From contig JAOTOM010002694.1 in assembly GCA_034440615.1 (NCBI GenBank), positions 50,436 to 114,435 on the forward strand: 64,000 bases of DNA. The letters are read 5' to 3'. Each line of letters opens with the position of its first letter. Positions within the stretch are counted from its first letter, which is position 1. Origin of the DNA: Ashinkailepas kermadecensis (taxonomy: Eukaryota; Arthropoda; Thecostraca; Neolepadidae). The notes below the pieces were generated by a model that was not told where the DNA came from, searched no databases, and worked only from the letters and a program-made list of their open reading frames with translations. Positions 1 through 9,890 of this stretch are shown in pieces. Position numbers and translations under genes: made by a program.

Positions 1-1084
1 ATGCCGACCTGCCGACCTGCCGACCAGCCATGCTGACGACATAGACACGCGCCGAGCGCCTGTATGTGTGGATGGGATGCCGACCTGCCGACCTGCCGAC
101 CAGCCATGCTGACGACATAGACACGCGCCGAGCGCCTGTATGTGTGGATGGGATGCCGACCTGCCGACCTGCCGACCAGTCATACTGACGACATGGACAC
201 GTGCCGAGCGCCTGTATGTGTGGATGGGATGCCGACCTGCCGACCTGCCGACCAGCCATGCTGACGACATAGACACGCGCCGAGCGCCTGTAAGTGTGGA
301 TGGGATGCCGACCTGCCGACCTGCCGACCAGTCATACTGACGACATGGACACGTGCCGAGCGCCTGTATGTGTGGATGGGATGCCGACCTGCCGACCTGC
401 CGACCAGCCATGCTGACGACATAGACACGTGCCGAGCGCCTGTATGTGTGGATGGGATGCCGACCTGCCGACCTGCCGACCAGCCATGCTGACGACATAG
501 ACACGCGCCGAGCGCCTGTATGTGGATGGGGTGCCGACCTGCCGACCTGCCGACCAGCCATGCTGACGACATAGACACGCGCCGAGCGCCTGTATGTGTG
601 GATGGGATGCCGACCTGCCGACCTGCCGACCAGCCATGCTGACGACATAGACACGCGCCGAGCGCCTGTATGTGTGGATGGGATGCCGACCTGCCGACCT
701 GCCGACCAGCCATGCTGACGACATGGACACGCGCCGAGCGCCTGTATGTGTGGATGGGATGCCGACCTGCCGACCTGCCGACCTGCCGACCAGTCATGCT
801 GACGACATAGACACGCGCCGAGCGCCTGTATGTGTGGATGGGATGCCGACCTTCCGACCTGCCGACCAGCCATGCTGACGACATGGACACGCGCCGAGCG
901 CCTGTATGTGGATGGGATGCCGACCTTCCGACCTGCCGACCAGTCATGCTGACGACATAGACACGTGCCGAGCGCCTGTATGTGTGGATGGGATGCCGAC
1001 CTGCCGACCTGCCGACCAGCCATGCTGACGACATAGACACGCGCCGAGCGCCTGTATGTGTGGATGGGATGCCGACCTGCCGAC
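1..1084. repeat. 76-bp minisatellite, about 14 copies
   Basis: Tandem array with an exact 76-bp period (unit starts seen at 1, 77 and 153). Each unit holds two to three copies of a short GCCGACCT sub-repeat, then a segment with CATGCTGACGAC. On the minus strand each unit carries CAG followed by GTCGGC twice, the same junction that ends the exon-like segment at 1085-1241. Long reading frames across it (up to 347 aa on the minus strand) arise because the unit lacks stops in several frames; they are not evidence of a protein. Confidence 0.95.
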
Positions 1085-1241
1085 CTGCCGGCGACCCGCC
1101 GCCGGCCATGTTCGGCAGGCCGGTGGGTACCGTGGCAACCATGTGCTTCATCACTGTTATACCCGCTTCGTACACCATAGCCACGCGACTGTTGGCGGGT
1201 CCGAGGGCAGAGAGCGGCGTCACGGAGAACGGAAGCGCCCC
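1085..1241 (-). CDS. candidate internal exon, unknown protein
   Basis: On the minus strand an open, non-repetitive frame of 52 codons lies between TATGCTAG (possible acceptor, weak pyrimidine tract) and CCGGCAG|GTCGGC (possible donor). The peptide has ordinary composition, including NSRVAMVYEAGITVMKHMVA and a Gly-rich end, and is not recognised. The 76-bp minisatellite starts at the donor, so the array would occupy the 5' part of the following intron. Frame openness and composition are the only coding evidence; no domain was identified. Confidence 0.3.
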
Positions 1242-1780
1242 CTAGCATACCAAGTTGAACAAAGCATTATTATTCCCGTATAGCTGCATACTCCACATAC
1301 CCCACGTACCCCGTCTAGCCGCATCGGAAACTAAGCACGTCTTAGAGAGGCGTGGGTGAAGATACTTCTTGAGTAACAAAGTACTGCATATTCCTTATTT
1401 TTGGAACTTCAGAACAGCGAATTTTGTTTGAAAAAAAATACTGTGCATCCGTGGGGTTATTGGGCTATTTCCCTGCACGCTCGTTCACTCGAGCTGGCGG
1501 TTTCAAAACTCGGTGATGGATCCCAAGTGCATGAAACATACTCGCCCGTACTTAGTGGCGCGACGAGGAAGCTCTTATGCGAGACGCTTAAGTTCGGCTC
1601 CCACACAAAAATACGCTTGTTTCTTTTTGGGGGAGTGGGGGAGTGATGACCAGTGTTCCGACATTGTCTAGTCCTTTCTCCCATGCAGTTTTATTTCCCA
1701 ATGCACTCGACAAATTTGTAGGCCCGGACGTGACTAATGGGTATGAGCACATTGCATATATTCCCCTTGTCTTATACTTG
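1242..1780. other. intergenic or intronic spacer
   Basis: Mixed-composition unique sequence. Short open frames exist on both strands but none looks convincingly coding, and I see no RNA gene. Confidence 0.5.
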
Positions 1781-1950
1781 CAGAGGCGCAGCCAAGCCCC
1801 CCCCCCAGTTAGCACCCAAAAATACACCAGATCAAATGCGAAATTTTGAGATGTTTTTACCACGCAAAACCATAAATTTTCGCTGGAAGCTTTTTCTACT
1901 TCATCACTTTTTGGTCTGCCCCCCATCGGAAAATCCTGGCTGCGCCACTG
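1781..1950. mobile_element. 170-bp hAT-like MITE
   Basis: The ends are inverted repeats: CAGAGGCGCAGCCAAG at the left and, read on the other strand, CAGTGGCGCAGCCAGG at the right. The flanking octamers TATACTTG (1773-1780) and TACGCTTG (1951-1958) agree at 6 of 8 positions, as expected for an aged 8-bp target-site duplication of hAT type. CAGNGG ends fit that superfamily. The interior is non-coding, with a C-run next to the left end. Confidence 0.65.
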
Positions 1951-2525
1951 TACGCTTGCAATTCTCCAGTTCTTGTAGTTCTGTAGTTCTAAGTCTAGTG
2001 AGGATGACTTCTTGCATGCCATGCAACTGGTGTGTGCATAGTCTATTAAGCCATGGGTGGAATTGGTTTACAGTGTAGGCTATGTGCTAGTCTGTGAGCT
2101 GCTCAAGGTTAGCTAGTTGATTGCTTTTTCTTCAGAGATTGTAGCTGCGTAGCAGGTGCTTTGTTTCGCGGCATTTGTCATATTTCTACAAAAGGCAACT
2201 GCATGTGCCCTTTTATTATCTGCAGGCTGGATGAGACATATAGCATTAGGTAGTTGTGGAGGAAATCAAAAGTAATCGGATACATTCACCATTGAAGTAT
2301 TTTAGCAAACCATTTTATTACAGAATTACTTTACCAATTACTTTACCAATCACTTACCATTTTATTACAGAATTAATGGTTCAAAAACATCATTCGACGG
2401 TTAATTTCCACCCATGAAATGTGTTGCCTAGACTTTTGATTCGCATGTATGCAACGAGAAATTATAATACAGAAGTATATCGACATTGTAGATCACCCAA
2501 ATGCGCCCACCAATGGCGTATCTAA

Positions 2526-2528
<3 letters not shown>
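1951..2528. other. spacer
   Basis: Unique moderately AT-rich DNA between the MITE and the (TA)n tract. A local doublet of ACTTTACCAATTACTTTACC type lies near 2325-2360. No gene recognised. Confidence 0.5.

Positions 2529-2593
<65 letters not shown>
2529..2593. repeat. (TA)n microsatellite
   Basis: About 65 bp of uninterrupted alternating A and T. Peptides of alternating Ile and Tyr predicted through it are artefacts. Confidence 0.98.
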
Positions 2594-2595
<2 letters not shown>

Positions 2596-2841
2596 CCACA
2601 AGGTGGTACCTTTCATTGTAAAGTGAACATACTATGGAGCAAGAAAAATTTCCAAATTCATATCACAGCTGTATTTATACGCATGTGTTCTATAATTTTC
2701 ACACAGGACGAGTTGTCGCTTAAATTGACGCATCGACCAGGATAGACCATGTAGCACCGAAGTGACAAGTCAGGAGCAATCAAATGAGAGCCAGCAAGGA
2801 CTGGGGAAAACGTCGTCGTGTTCTACTTTCAACTCCTGTCA

Positions 2842-3096
2842 TCAAGATGTCCTAAGAACGATATTACACCAAGTACCTAATTCACGCGCTGTATTTGTTT
2901 TCCATAAGGCGTTAACGTTGATCATAGCGAGTACCCGGTACGCTTTCATCCAGAAAACGTCACCGGTCATCCCGACCGGATCATTAACGTCAATGCCAGC
3001 AAGCGTTAGCCTTTGGCGAAGCGAGCGGCGTCTCAGCACCAGCCACATGTATTCCTTTGTCTCGCCACAGCAGTCGCCTCCAGCCGTCCCGTACAC
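2842..3096 (-). CDS. candidate coding segment, unknown
   Basis: Minus-strand open frame of 84 codons in non-repetitive DNA, with balanced composition (for example LRQRLTLAGIDVNDPVGMTG). A plus-strand frame of similar length (2762-3121) overlaps it, so strand is uncertain. No family recognised. It could be a single exon or chance. Confidence 0.18.
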   Translation of the reverse strand: MYGTAGGDCCGETKEYMWLVLRRRSLRQRLTLAGIDVNDPVGMTGDVFWMKAYRVLAMINVNALWKTNTARELGTWCNIVLRTS

Positions 3097-3130
3097 TGCC
3101 CGGCTGACCGGGGAAAACTAAAACGGTGTC

Positions 3131-3308
3131 GTGCCGGGCGGGCACCTCCCAGCGGCCGGCCGGCCGGCCCGGACAACGGCCGGACAGCGCCCGCCGGCTG
3201 GGCCGATAATTAGCGGACCGCCGAGCGACCGTGGCGCAGTGGAATGGCCGTCGATCGGGCCGCAGGTGTTCTTTGTTCCGAGCGGCGGCGGTGTCCCCAT
3301 GGCCCCAG
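3131..3308 (+). CDS. candidate exon ending at a GTGAGG donor
   Basis: Plus-strand open frame that ends with a coding-looking stretch (VEWPSIGPQVFFVPSGGG) at GGCCCCAG|GTGAGG. The 34-bp array begins at this donor, and its units repeat the CCCCAG and GTGAG words. The upstream part is GC-rich low complexity and may not be coding; CGCAG at 3236-3239 is a possible acceptor. Product unknown. Confidence 0.22.
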
Positions 3309-4308
3309 GTGAGGCGAGCGGCGGCCCCAGGCGAGGCGAGCGGCGGCAGTGTCGCCGGCCCCAGGCGAGGTGAGCGGCGGCAGTGTCGCCGGCCCCAGGC
3401 GAGGTGAGCGGCGGCAGTGTCGCCGGCCCCAGGCGAGGTGAGCGGCAGCAGTGTCGCCGGCCCCAGGCGAGGTGAGCGGCGGCAGTGTCGCCGGCCCCAG
3501 GCGAGGTGAGCGGCAGCAGTGTCGCCGGCCCCAGGCGAGGTGAGCGGCGGCAGTGTCGCCGGCCCCAGGCGAGGTGAGCGGCGGCAGTGTCGCCGGCCCC
3601 AGGCGAGGTGAGCGGCGGCAGTGTCGCCGGCCCCAGGCGAGGCGAGCGGCGGCAGTGTCGCCGGCCCCAGGCGAGGTGAGCGGCGGCAGTGTCGCCGGCC
3701 CCAGGCGAGGTGAGCGGCGGCAGTGTCGCCGGCCCCAGGCGAGGTGAGCGGCGGCAGTGTCGCCGGCCCCAGGCGAGGCGAGCGGCGGCAGTGTCGCCGG
3801 CCCCAGGCGAGGTGAGCGGCGGCAGTGTCGCCGGCCCCAGGCGAGGTGAGCGGCAGCAGTGTCGCCGGCCCCAGGCGAGGTGAGCGGCAGCAGTGTCGCC
3901 GGCCCCAGGCGAGGTGAGCGGCGGCAGTGTCGCCGGCCCCAGGCGAGGTGAGCGGCGGCAGTGTCGCCGGCCCCAGGTGAGGCGAGCGGCGGCCCCAGGC
4001 GGGCGAGCGGCGGCCCCAGGCGAGGCGAGCGGCGGCCCCAGGCGAGGTGAGCGGCGGCAGTGTCGCCGGCCCCAGGCGAGGCGAGCGGCGGCAGTGTCGC
4101 CGGCCCCAGGCGAGGTGAGCGGCGGCAGTGTCGCCGGCCCCAGGCGAGGTGAGCGGCGGCAGTGTCGCCGGCCCCAGGCGAGGTGAGCGGCGGCAGTGTC
4201 GCCGGCCCTAGGCGAGGTGAGTGGCGGCAGTGTCGCCGGCCCCAGGCGAGGTGAGCGGCAGCAGTGTCGCCGGCCCCAGGCGAGGCGAGCAGCGGCAGTG
4301 TCGCCATG
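3309..4308. repeat. 34-bp GC-rich minisatellite, about 28 copies
   Basis: Period 34 bp; the core reads GGTGAGCGGCGGCAGTGTCG on the plus strand and ends GCCCCAGGCGA. Every unit with GAGGTGAGC contains a consensus-like 5' splice site AG|GTGAGC, and every unit also holds GCGGCAG, an acceptor-like AG. Shortened units of about 17 bp lacking CAGTGTCGCC occur at the left edge (3309-3345) and again at 3975-4050, which marks an internal duplication of the array edge. Long frames on the minus strand (423 and 377 aa) are repeat artefacts. Confidence 0.95.
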
Positions 4309-4483
4309 GCCTGTGGTGTCCGGAATAAGAAGACAGTGGACATGTTTGCACGTGCAGCCGGGTGGCGGCGAGACGTGTCGGATGTGCACGAGCTGGACGT
4401 GCTAGCCCGACGACCAGTTGTTTACGGAGCTGTCAAGAATGGAACGCACGCTCCGCGCCGGCGGTGTCCGAGTTCATCGACAG
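4309..4483 (+). CDS. candidate exon, unknown protein
   Basis: Just after the 34-bp array a plus-strand frame continues with non-repetitive, protein-like sequence (RNKKTVDMFARAAGWRRDV, then VHELDVLARRPVVYGAVKNG) and reaches TCGACAG|GTCGTC, a possible donor. The array would then be the intron between this and the segment ending at 3308. Phases were not resolved because the acceptor within the last repeat unit is ambiguous. Confidence 0.25.
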
Positions 4484-5012
4484 GTCGTCATCCATCGTGA
4501 CTGGTGGCCTTTACGCTGCAGGCTGGTCACTCGACTTTTCTATCAGCCATCAACTGGTCAACACCACCTGTGACCTCAGACCTTTGACCCTGACAACAAG
4601 CCCATGATCGCCGAGCTGAGCCGAGCAGCCTGCTGACTGATCAAAAACGGCTACCAGAGCGCAGTCTGATCAGTTCTGCCGGCTCTCTGACAGCCTGACG
4701 CAGGAGTTTGAGATGTTGGGAGGGCCAGGGGCTCAGAGCACGTGCGGAGGACGCCATCGGTGTTTCGGAACGGTTCAATCTGATGCGCCTCTGATTGTTT
4801 AAGGAGCGGCAGATTCAATCAAGCATTTTTTAACGACACGCTTGTTCTGCTGCAATATTCCTGAGTCCCTGAATTTTTCCGCACATATTGCCGAACACAT
4901 ATACAGAAATTACCTAAAACCTGAATACAACGATACCGTTGCGAGGATATTAATTCCACAATTAAGTATTTTCTTCCCTATATAAATTATTTCATTTTAT
5001 TTATATCCCCAT
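4484..5012. other. spacer, AT-rich to the right
   Basis: Unique DNA. The 4840-5005 part is AT-rich with no open frame of note. Nothing recognised. Confidence 0.5.
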
Positions 5013-5329
5013 GTGGTAGGTTTGTCACAAATACGACCAGGGAGCACAACGCAGTGTCGGAAGTCAAAGCTAAGCTTTCACACCAGACTGCCCGGAACAA
5101 AACCGGGAGGGCCGGAACTACTTCATCTGCATCCCACCGTGACCATAGTCATCAAATGGGTGTCAAACAGCGGCGCCGGCCCGCCCGAGGCCACCTCGGC
5201 CAGACTGCAGCCTTCGGCCAGTGCACCAGACCGCATCCTTCGGCACACTGGCGCACTGGCCCGGCGGCAATATCCGGTCCGACTGTACCGACTACTCTGG
5301 CACCGACTGCGTTGGCGGCCGGTGCGTCA
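5013..5329 (+). CDS. weak candidate exon before a GTGAGT site
   Basis: Two plus-strand frames stay open through unique GC-rich DNA to GCGTCA|GTGAGT at 5329, after which repeat units containing CCAGTGAGG begin. A minus-strand frame (5152-5330) looks equally plausible. Included because the array again starts beside a donor-like site; the coding claim is weak. Confidence 0.12.
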
Positions 5330-5369
5330 GTGAGTGTCGGGCGGCCGAGGCGGGCGCACGCGTCCGGCG

Positions 5370-5712
5370 AGTGGTGCGTGTCTGGGAGAGAGGGCCGCGG
5401 ACGGTCGCCAGTGAGGTGCTGTGCGCCGGCCGTGTCTGGGAGAGAGGGCCGCGGACGGTCGCCAGTGAGGTGCTGTGCGCCGGCTGTATCTGGCAGAGAG
5501 GTCCGCCAGTGAGGTGGTGTGCGCCGGCCGTGTCTGGGAGAGAGGGCCGCGGACGGTCGCCAGTGAGGTGCTGTGCGCCGGCTGTATCTGGCAGAGAGGT
5601 CCGCCAGTGAGGTGCTGTGCGCCGACTGTATCTGGGAGAGAGGGCCGCGGACGGCCGCCAGTGAGGTGCTGTGCGCCGGCTGTATCTGGCAGAGAGGCCC
5701 GCCAGTGAGGTG
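5370..5712. repeat. 54-bp minisatellite with short-unit variants, about 7 copies
   Basis: Unit core GTGAGGTGCTGTGCGCCGGC followed by a TGTCTGGGAGAGAGGGCC segment. Some units are shortened to about 33 bp (CTGTATCTGGCAGAGAGG type). Each unit begins CGCCA|GTGAGG, a donor-like word. Confidence 0.9.
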
Positions 5713-5935
5713 GTGTGTTGCGGCATCGACGCCTCCCACCCAGCTGTGAAAAGGGGACCGACCTCATCTCCGCAATCCACGCGCAGCCGGTGGCGACAGC
5801 GGCAGTTTTTGCCCGCCGGCGGTGATTAAGTGTGTGGGTCGGACGAGCTGCTGGCAGCGACGCCGCCGGGTCTCGGCGCCAACGCGGAAGCGGCGCGGCA
5901 CTGGCGGCGCACCTGTGACACTGCCGTGACGCGCC

Positions 5936-6091
5936 GTGACGACCGCCGCTGCCGTCGCCGTATTTGGCACGGTCGGACCTGCCACACCGAGCACCGCCGC
6001 ATTCCTGCAGGCGGGCCGGCGCGGCCTTCTGGTCACCCACGCGCCGGCGGCGGCCGTCGACAGTGGGCGGCTTGTCGGCGGGATCGACAGG
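5936..6091 (+). CDS. candidate exon, unknown protein
   Basis: Plus-strand frame with Ala/Gly-rich but non-repetitive sequence (FGTVGPATPSTAAFLQAGRR, then GLLVTHAPAAAVDSGRLVGG). It ends in phase 0 at GACAGG|GTGGGC, where the 37-bp array begins. An overlapping frame is also open. Strand and start are uncertain; no known domain. Confidence 0.22.
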
Positions 6092-6230
6092 GTGGGCACG
6101 GGCCGGCTGACCGGGCGAGATCGACAGGGTGGGCACGGGCCGGCTGACCTGGCGAGATCGACAGGGTGGGCACGGGCCGGCTGACCGGGCGGGATCGACA
6201 GGGTGGGCACGGGCCGGCTGACCTGGCGCC
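6092..6230. repeat. 37-bp minisatellite, about 4 copies
   Basis: Unit core GTGGGCACGGGCCGGCTGAC followed by a CGAGATCGACAGG segment. The junction CAGG|GTGGGC recurs in every unit and equals the candidate donor of the preceding segment. Confidence 0.9.
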
Positions 6231-6241
6231 GCGCCGCCCGC

Positions 6242-6298
6242 TGGTGCCGGCACACACCCAGTGTCGTGCCGGACGATCCGGCCGGCGCCCATTACGCG
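6242..6298 (+). CDS. candidate short exon
   Basis: Nineteen open codons (including SVVPDDPAGAHYA) end in phase 0 at TACGCG|GTGAGG. The acceptor is not clear. Kept as a low-confidence member of the exon-like series between 5936 and 7108. Confidence 0.15.
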
Positions 6299-6361
6299 GT
6301 GAGGGGCCAGTGACACGCAGTGACGCGTAGTGACGACGCAGTGACGCGCAGTGACGCGAAG
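6299..6361. repeat. short GTGACGCGCA-type array
   Basis: About six imperfect copies of an 11-12 bp unit with core AGTGACGCG, directly after a GTGAGG donor-like site. Confidence 0.8.
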
Positions 6362-6366
6362 TGACC

Positions 6367-6596
6367 ATGCTGACGTCGGTGAACCTGGCCGAGCCGGGCG
6401 TGCGCGGCCGGCCGACGCCGTCGCCGCCGGTCGGCAAGCGACTCTCGATGCCGGAGGAGTTGTGGCGGCGCTGGACGCGACCCATCTCGCGCCTCTCGGT
6501 CGTCTGGGAGTGTGTCAGCGCCGACAACCCCATCTACGCCGACGACGAGTTCTACCCGCTGGTGATGCAGCGGCACGCGCCCATGCAACAATCACC
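6367..6596 (+). CDS. candidate first coding exon, unknown protein
   Basis: This is the most convincing unique exon-like segment in the window. ATG at 6367 lies in the context GTGACCATGC (A at -3). The frame runs 76 codons with mixed, non-repetitive composition, including MPEELWRRWTRPISRLSVVW and DNPIYADDEFYPLVMQRHAP. It ends with two leftover bases at CAATCACC|GTGAGT, a consensus-like 5' splice site, and the next 414 bp are a tandem array whose every unit restates CACC|GTGAGT. No family recognised. Confidence 0.4.
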
Positions 6597-7010
6597 GTGA
6601 GTGTGGCGTGAGCGGCGACGTCACCGTGAGTGTGGCGTGAGCGGCGACGTCACCGTGAATGTGGCGTGAGCGGCGACGTCGCCGTGAGTGTGGCGTGAGC
6701 GGCGACGTCGCCGTGAGTGTAGTGTGAGCGGCGACGTCGCCGTGAGTGTGGCGTGAGCGGCGACGTCACCGTGAGTGTGGCGTGAGCGGCGACGTCACCG
6801 TGAGTGTAGTGTGAGCGGCGACGTCACCGTGAGTGTGGCGTGAGCGGCGACGTCACCGTGAGTGTGGCGTGAGCGGCGACGTCGCCGTGAGTGTGTGAGC
6901 GGCGACGTCACGCGTGTGAGCGGCGACGTCACCGTGAGTGTGGCGTGAGCGGCGACGTCGCCGTGAGTGTAGTGTGAGCGGCGACGTCGCCGTGAGTGTA
7001 GTGTGAGCAG
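6597..7010. repeat. 29-bp minisatellite made of 5' splice sites, about 14 copies
   Basis: Unit core GTGAGTGTGGCGTGAGCGGC plus GACGTCACC, 29 bp. Variants have GTCGCC for GTCACC and TAGTG for TGGCG, and one unit is shortened near 6890-6915. Each unit offers at least one donor-like GTGAGT. The last unit ends GTGTGAGCAG, which could serve as the acceptor at 7010. The array therefore behaves as a complete candidate intron. Confidence 0.95.
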
Positions 7011-7108
7011 CGGTGACACGAGACGGGGTCGTGGATGCTGCCGGGTGGGGCACCGACTCTGTCGGTATCACCCCAGCTCATCCACGTGCAACGAGTCGTT
7101 TTTCTTAA
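7011..7108 (+). CDS. candidate downstream (possibly terminal) exon
   Basis: After GAGCAG at 7010 two frames look usable. The frame phase-compatible with the segment ending at 6596 stays open well past 7108 (GHRLCRYHPSSSTCNE region). A second frame ends at TAA 7106-7108 and reads TRDGVVDAAGWGTDSVGITP before the stop. I cannot decide between them from the sequence. Confidence 0.22.
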
Positions 7109-7269
7109 ACTTCGGTAGAACATGTCTTCCTTCGGCTGATGTGCCGACCATAGGCATGGCATGCATATATAATACCGTATGTACAAGCGCTAGCGGATCT
7201 AGGGGACACGGGTGCCATGTCCTTCCCCCACCCCCACCTCCACAAAAAAGTCCTCATAGGGAGGCCAAG

Positions 7270-7434
7270 GGGTCGAGTGGTCTAGGGGTAAGATGCTCGT
7301 CTCACAATCGTAAGATTGTGGGTTCGAGTCTCACCTGTCGCTGCTCTTCGCCCGCGACCAATCGGCGTGAGAGATTGGCGACGCTATATGACTCAATGGT
7401 CGACGTGTCGTAAAACCAATAACCGACCAACCCC
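7270..7434 (+). mobile_element. tRNA-derived SINE, copy 1
   Basis: The head resembles a tRNA promoter: AGTGGTCTAGGGGTAAGATG as a box A region, and GGGTTCGAGTCTCACC as box B. It is followed by a shared body (CTCTTCGCCCGCG, then GAGATTGGCGACGCTA) and a 3' tail TCGTAAAACCAATAACC with short CCAA repeats. The same order occurs at 60609-60774 with small indels, so this is a dispersed family and not a functional tRNA gene. Confidence 0.85.
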
Positions 7435-8034
7435 CTCCCCCAAGGGGACTGCAAAATATCCCGACACATACTTGGGCAATGCTAAGAAACTTTCTCCAGC
7501 CGGTACGACGGGAACAAAATAGACCTGAAAATGAAAAATCTGGTCGGGATGGGTGAATTTGCTTAAACATTTTTTATAAAACTGCGAATCATTAGGAGTG
7601 ATCCTAGATACATGTAAAAATGACTAACTTTAAAATCGGCCTTGACATATACGGCAACTTGCGTTCACCAAAGTACAAGAAGCTGAATATGGAGCATTTT
7701 CCTAAATAAGAGGAAAGCTAATTATATATAACTATCCAGGATATTCCGCTGAACCACAAACCCTGCTTGGCCCTTACTGTATGAGCCAGACGTACCATCA
7801 GAGGAGTTCTTGACATTCATGTAGTTGTATTTTTCCAGTTGTTGAAGATAGCACGGGGGGACGATACTAATCGCAAGCATCAATTACAGCAAAACAAGAC
7901 GATTCTGCTGCTTGGGAAGCGTTTATAGAGCAGCATGACCAATTGTGGCGTTGGCAAGTGTTCAGAAAACAGCGAACCGTTAGTATCGGGTAATTATTGG
8001 CAAAAAGTAGGTATATATGCTTGGTGTTGTCATT
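7435..8034. other. spacer
   Basis: AT-rich unique sequence without a convincing reading frame. Confidence 0.5.
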
Positions 8035-8520
8035 TTGCTCGGGCTCCGAAAAATTGCACCGGGTCCAGAAAAATCACGCTGGTGCCACAAAATCGAACCG
8101 GAACCCGAAATTCTGAAGCCGGGACCCATTAAAATTCAGCAGGGGCCTCGAAAATAAATCCAAGCCCTAAATATATTTCGTTCTAGAGTCTCACATACCA
8201 CACCAGAAGCCCCAAAAATCGCATAGGGCCCCGAAAAAATGCCGTGCGGGAGCCAGAAAGGATCACGCCTGATAACCAAATATCGCGTCGGGGCCACAAA
8301 AACCAGCCAGAGCCCAGAAAATGATTCCGGGATATGGAAAAAGCTACTCCTGCTCCGAAGAATTTAGAAGAGGCTCCGAAAAATATTCGGCTCTCAACAA
8401 ATACACTGGTACCCCTCAAAGCCCACACCAGCTAACCTCAAAAGGCGCTGGTGTCCTCAAAATACACCGTGGCCGCAAGGACTGCACGCAGGCCTCCAAA
8501 ACAGGCCGGTACCCGTGAAG
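8035..8520. repeat. degenerate tandem repeat of about 25-30 bp
   Basis: Irregular repetition of GGG(T/C)CCNGAAAAAT-like words, for example GGGTCCAGAAAAATC, GGGGCCTCGAAAATAAA and GGGCCCCGAAAAAATGCC. The units are heavily diverged, so this is an old minisatellite. The vocabulary resembles the array at 61860-64000. Confidence 0.65.
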
Positions 8521-8650
8521 AGCGACATGGTCTGGGGGTCTAGCAGAAACCGCAGAAACAGCAGAAACGCACGAAGTGTGGTGAATGCGACGAATGCGCA
8601 AGGCGAGTGTACACGTGCACGAACGGTGACGTGGTGACGACCGGGCGTTA

Positions 8651-8884
8651 TTGATTGAAATGCGTGAAATTGGAAACTTACATTTTGAAGTGATTTTAAG
8701 GTGGTCTAAGTTTAGTACAGGTGTAAGTTTAACAGTACAAACTGACTTTTCGAAAGACACCAGAAAAGACACCAGAACAAAAACTGTCATCAGGGAGAGG
8801 GGGTTGAAATTCGGTGACATAGAAACGGTGATGGTAGATTGGGTTCCCTCCACTAGACAATGGTGTTGTCATTATTCAGTTTAA
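8651..8884 (+). CDS. candidate small coding segment
   Basis: Plus-strand frame of 77 codons ending in TAA, with balanced composition (REIGNLHFEVILRWSKFSTG and GLKFGDIETVMVDWVPS). A minus-strand frame of 145 codons (8416-8853) overlaps it. A short direct duplication of AGACACCAGAA occurs inside. No family recognised. Confidence 0.15.
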   Translation: MIEMREIGNLHFEVILRWSKFSTGVSLTVQTDFSKDTRKDTRTKTVIRERGLKFGDIETVMVDWVPSTRQWCCHYSV

Positions 8885-8954
8885 TTTTAGAACGAGATCG
8901 TTTGAAATAGTAGTCGAAATCTGTTCACGTAAAACAGGAGTAAATTGTGCACTG

Positions 8955-9008
8955 CCCGGATCTGCTCCCCCCTCCCCCCTCCTGAAGCAAATCTTAGTTA
9001 CGCCACTG
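8955..9008 (-). mobile_element. end fragment of a CAGTGGCGTAAC-type MITE
   Basis: Read on the minus strand it starts CAGTGGCGTAACTAAGATTT and runs into a G-run. This is the same terminal motif as at 1781, 11073 and 23756. The opposite end was not found nearby, so this is a truncated copy. Confidence 0.45.
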
Positions 9009-9167
9009 GGGTGCAGGGTTGGGCCGATGCCGAAAGTTGGTACCACCTAAACCGGTGGACTAGATCCGCCAGTGCGCACAAGATAGTTGCAAGTAGATTT
9101 GGGGGCGTCGATAATATACTGGCTCTACTAGTGGATCCTTCTCTGTATACTGGGGGAGGGACGCGCA

Positions 9168-9491
9168 ATGCGTTTGGGTGATAAATATCTAGCGTACGTC
9201 ATAGTGCTATTTTTGCATCTGCTTTCCAGCAAGAGAGGGACCAAAGCCACCCCTCCCGTCAAGTTCCTTATCATGCTGTCATGCACAAAATCCCCGCACG
9301 CCAGGAAGCATCACATAACCATAAACACAAAGTTGGCTACGGGTTTGAAGAAACACTTTTGCATCTTCTGCATAGCTGCGAAAGCTGCAACTTGTGCAGT
9401 TTGTGTGCGGCTGGCATTCAGCCATCACATGTGCTATTTCGTGCCTTCCAAGCCGGCTGCAGTGAAGATGCCGCCCCTGGCGTCCGGCTGA
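9168..9491 (+). CDS. weak candidate ORF
   Basis: Frame of 107 codons with a hydrophobic start (YVIVLFLHLL) and a Cys/His-containing middle (CIFCIAAKAATCAVCV). A second plus-strand frame at 9281-9499 also looks protein-like. Neither is recognised and there is no splice or homology support. Confidence 0.12.
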   Translation: MRLGDKYLAYVIVLFLHLLSSKRGTKATPPVKFLIMLSCTKSPHARKHHITINTKLATGLKKHFCIFCIAAKAATCAVCVRLAFSHHMCYFVPSKPAAVKMPPLASG

Positions 9492-9864
9492 ATTCCTAGT
9501 CCGGAGAAGTCTGTGTGGACCAGAACTGGAGATCTGTGGTATGGTTAAATGCTGTGGTGTGGGGTTAGGTGCTTCCCGGTGTTCCCGAAGGTCTGATGGG
9601 TGTTTTGCAGCTCTGGCCGGACGGGTGGCTCTTCTCTGCGCGGATGTGTGGTTTGGCTCAGTGTTGTGTTCTTGTGTTTTTCAGCGTTGTGATGGTGGTT
9701 AGGTACTTTGCTGGTTATGCTACGGTGACTACATTTTATGGTCAGATAGGTGCTTTCTGATTTTCTGAGCGCGGCTAGTGCTCCTGGTGGTATGGTGGAT
9801 GGGTGTTCTGTAGTTGTGTGGGTGATATGCATCTCGTGGTGCAATAACGCCGCGGAAGAAGATA

Positions 9865-9890
9865 CTAGATGCTAGATGCTAGATGCTAGA
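9865..9890. repeat. 7-bp CTAGATG repeat
   Basis: Four tandem copies of CTAGATG. Confidence 0.9.

Noticed and set aside
1457..2022. Overlapping 75-144 codon frames on both strands around the MITE
   Set aside because: Most of the length is MITE sequence and low-complexity C-runs; no coding character.
2428..2745. Ile/Tyr repeat peptides at the (TA)n tracts (also 38851-39172 and 48960-49638)
   Set aside because: Alternating TA has no stops on either strand; not coding.
3118..4389. 423-aa and 377-aa minus-strand ORFs
   Set aside because: Translation artefacts of the 34-bp array.
7270..7350. Functional tRNA gene
   Set aside because: Box A and B are present but no proper cloverleaf with acceptor pairing could be drawn, and the same sequence with body and tail recurs at 60609, so it is a SINE.
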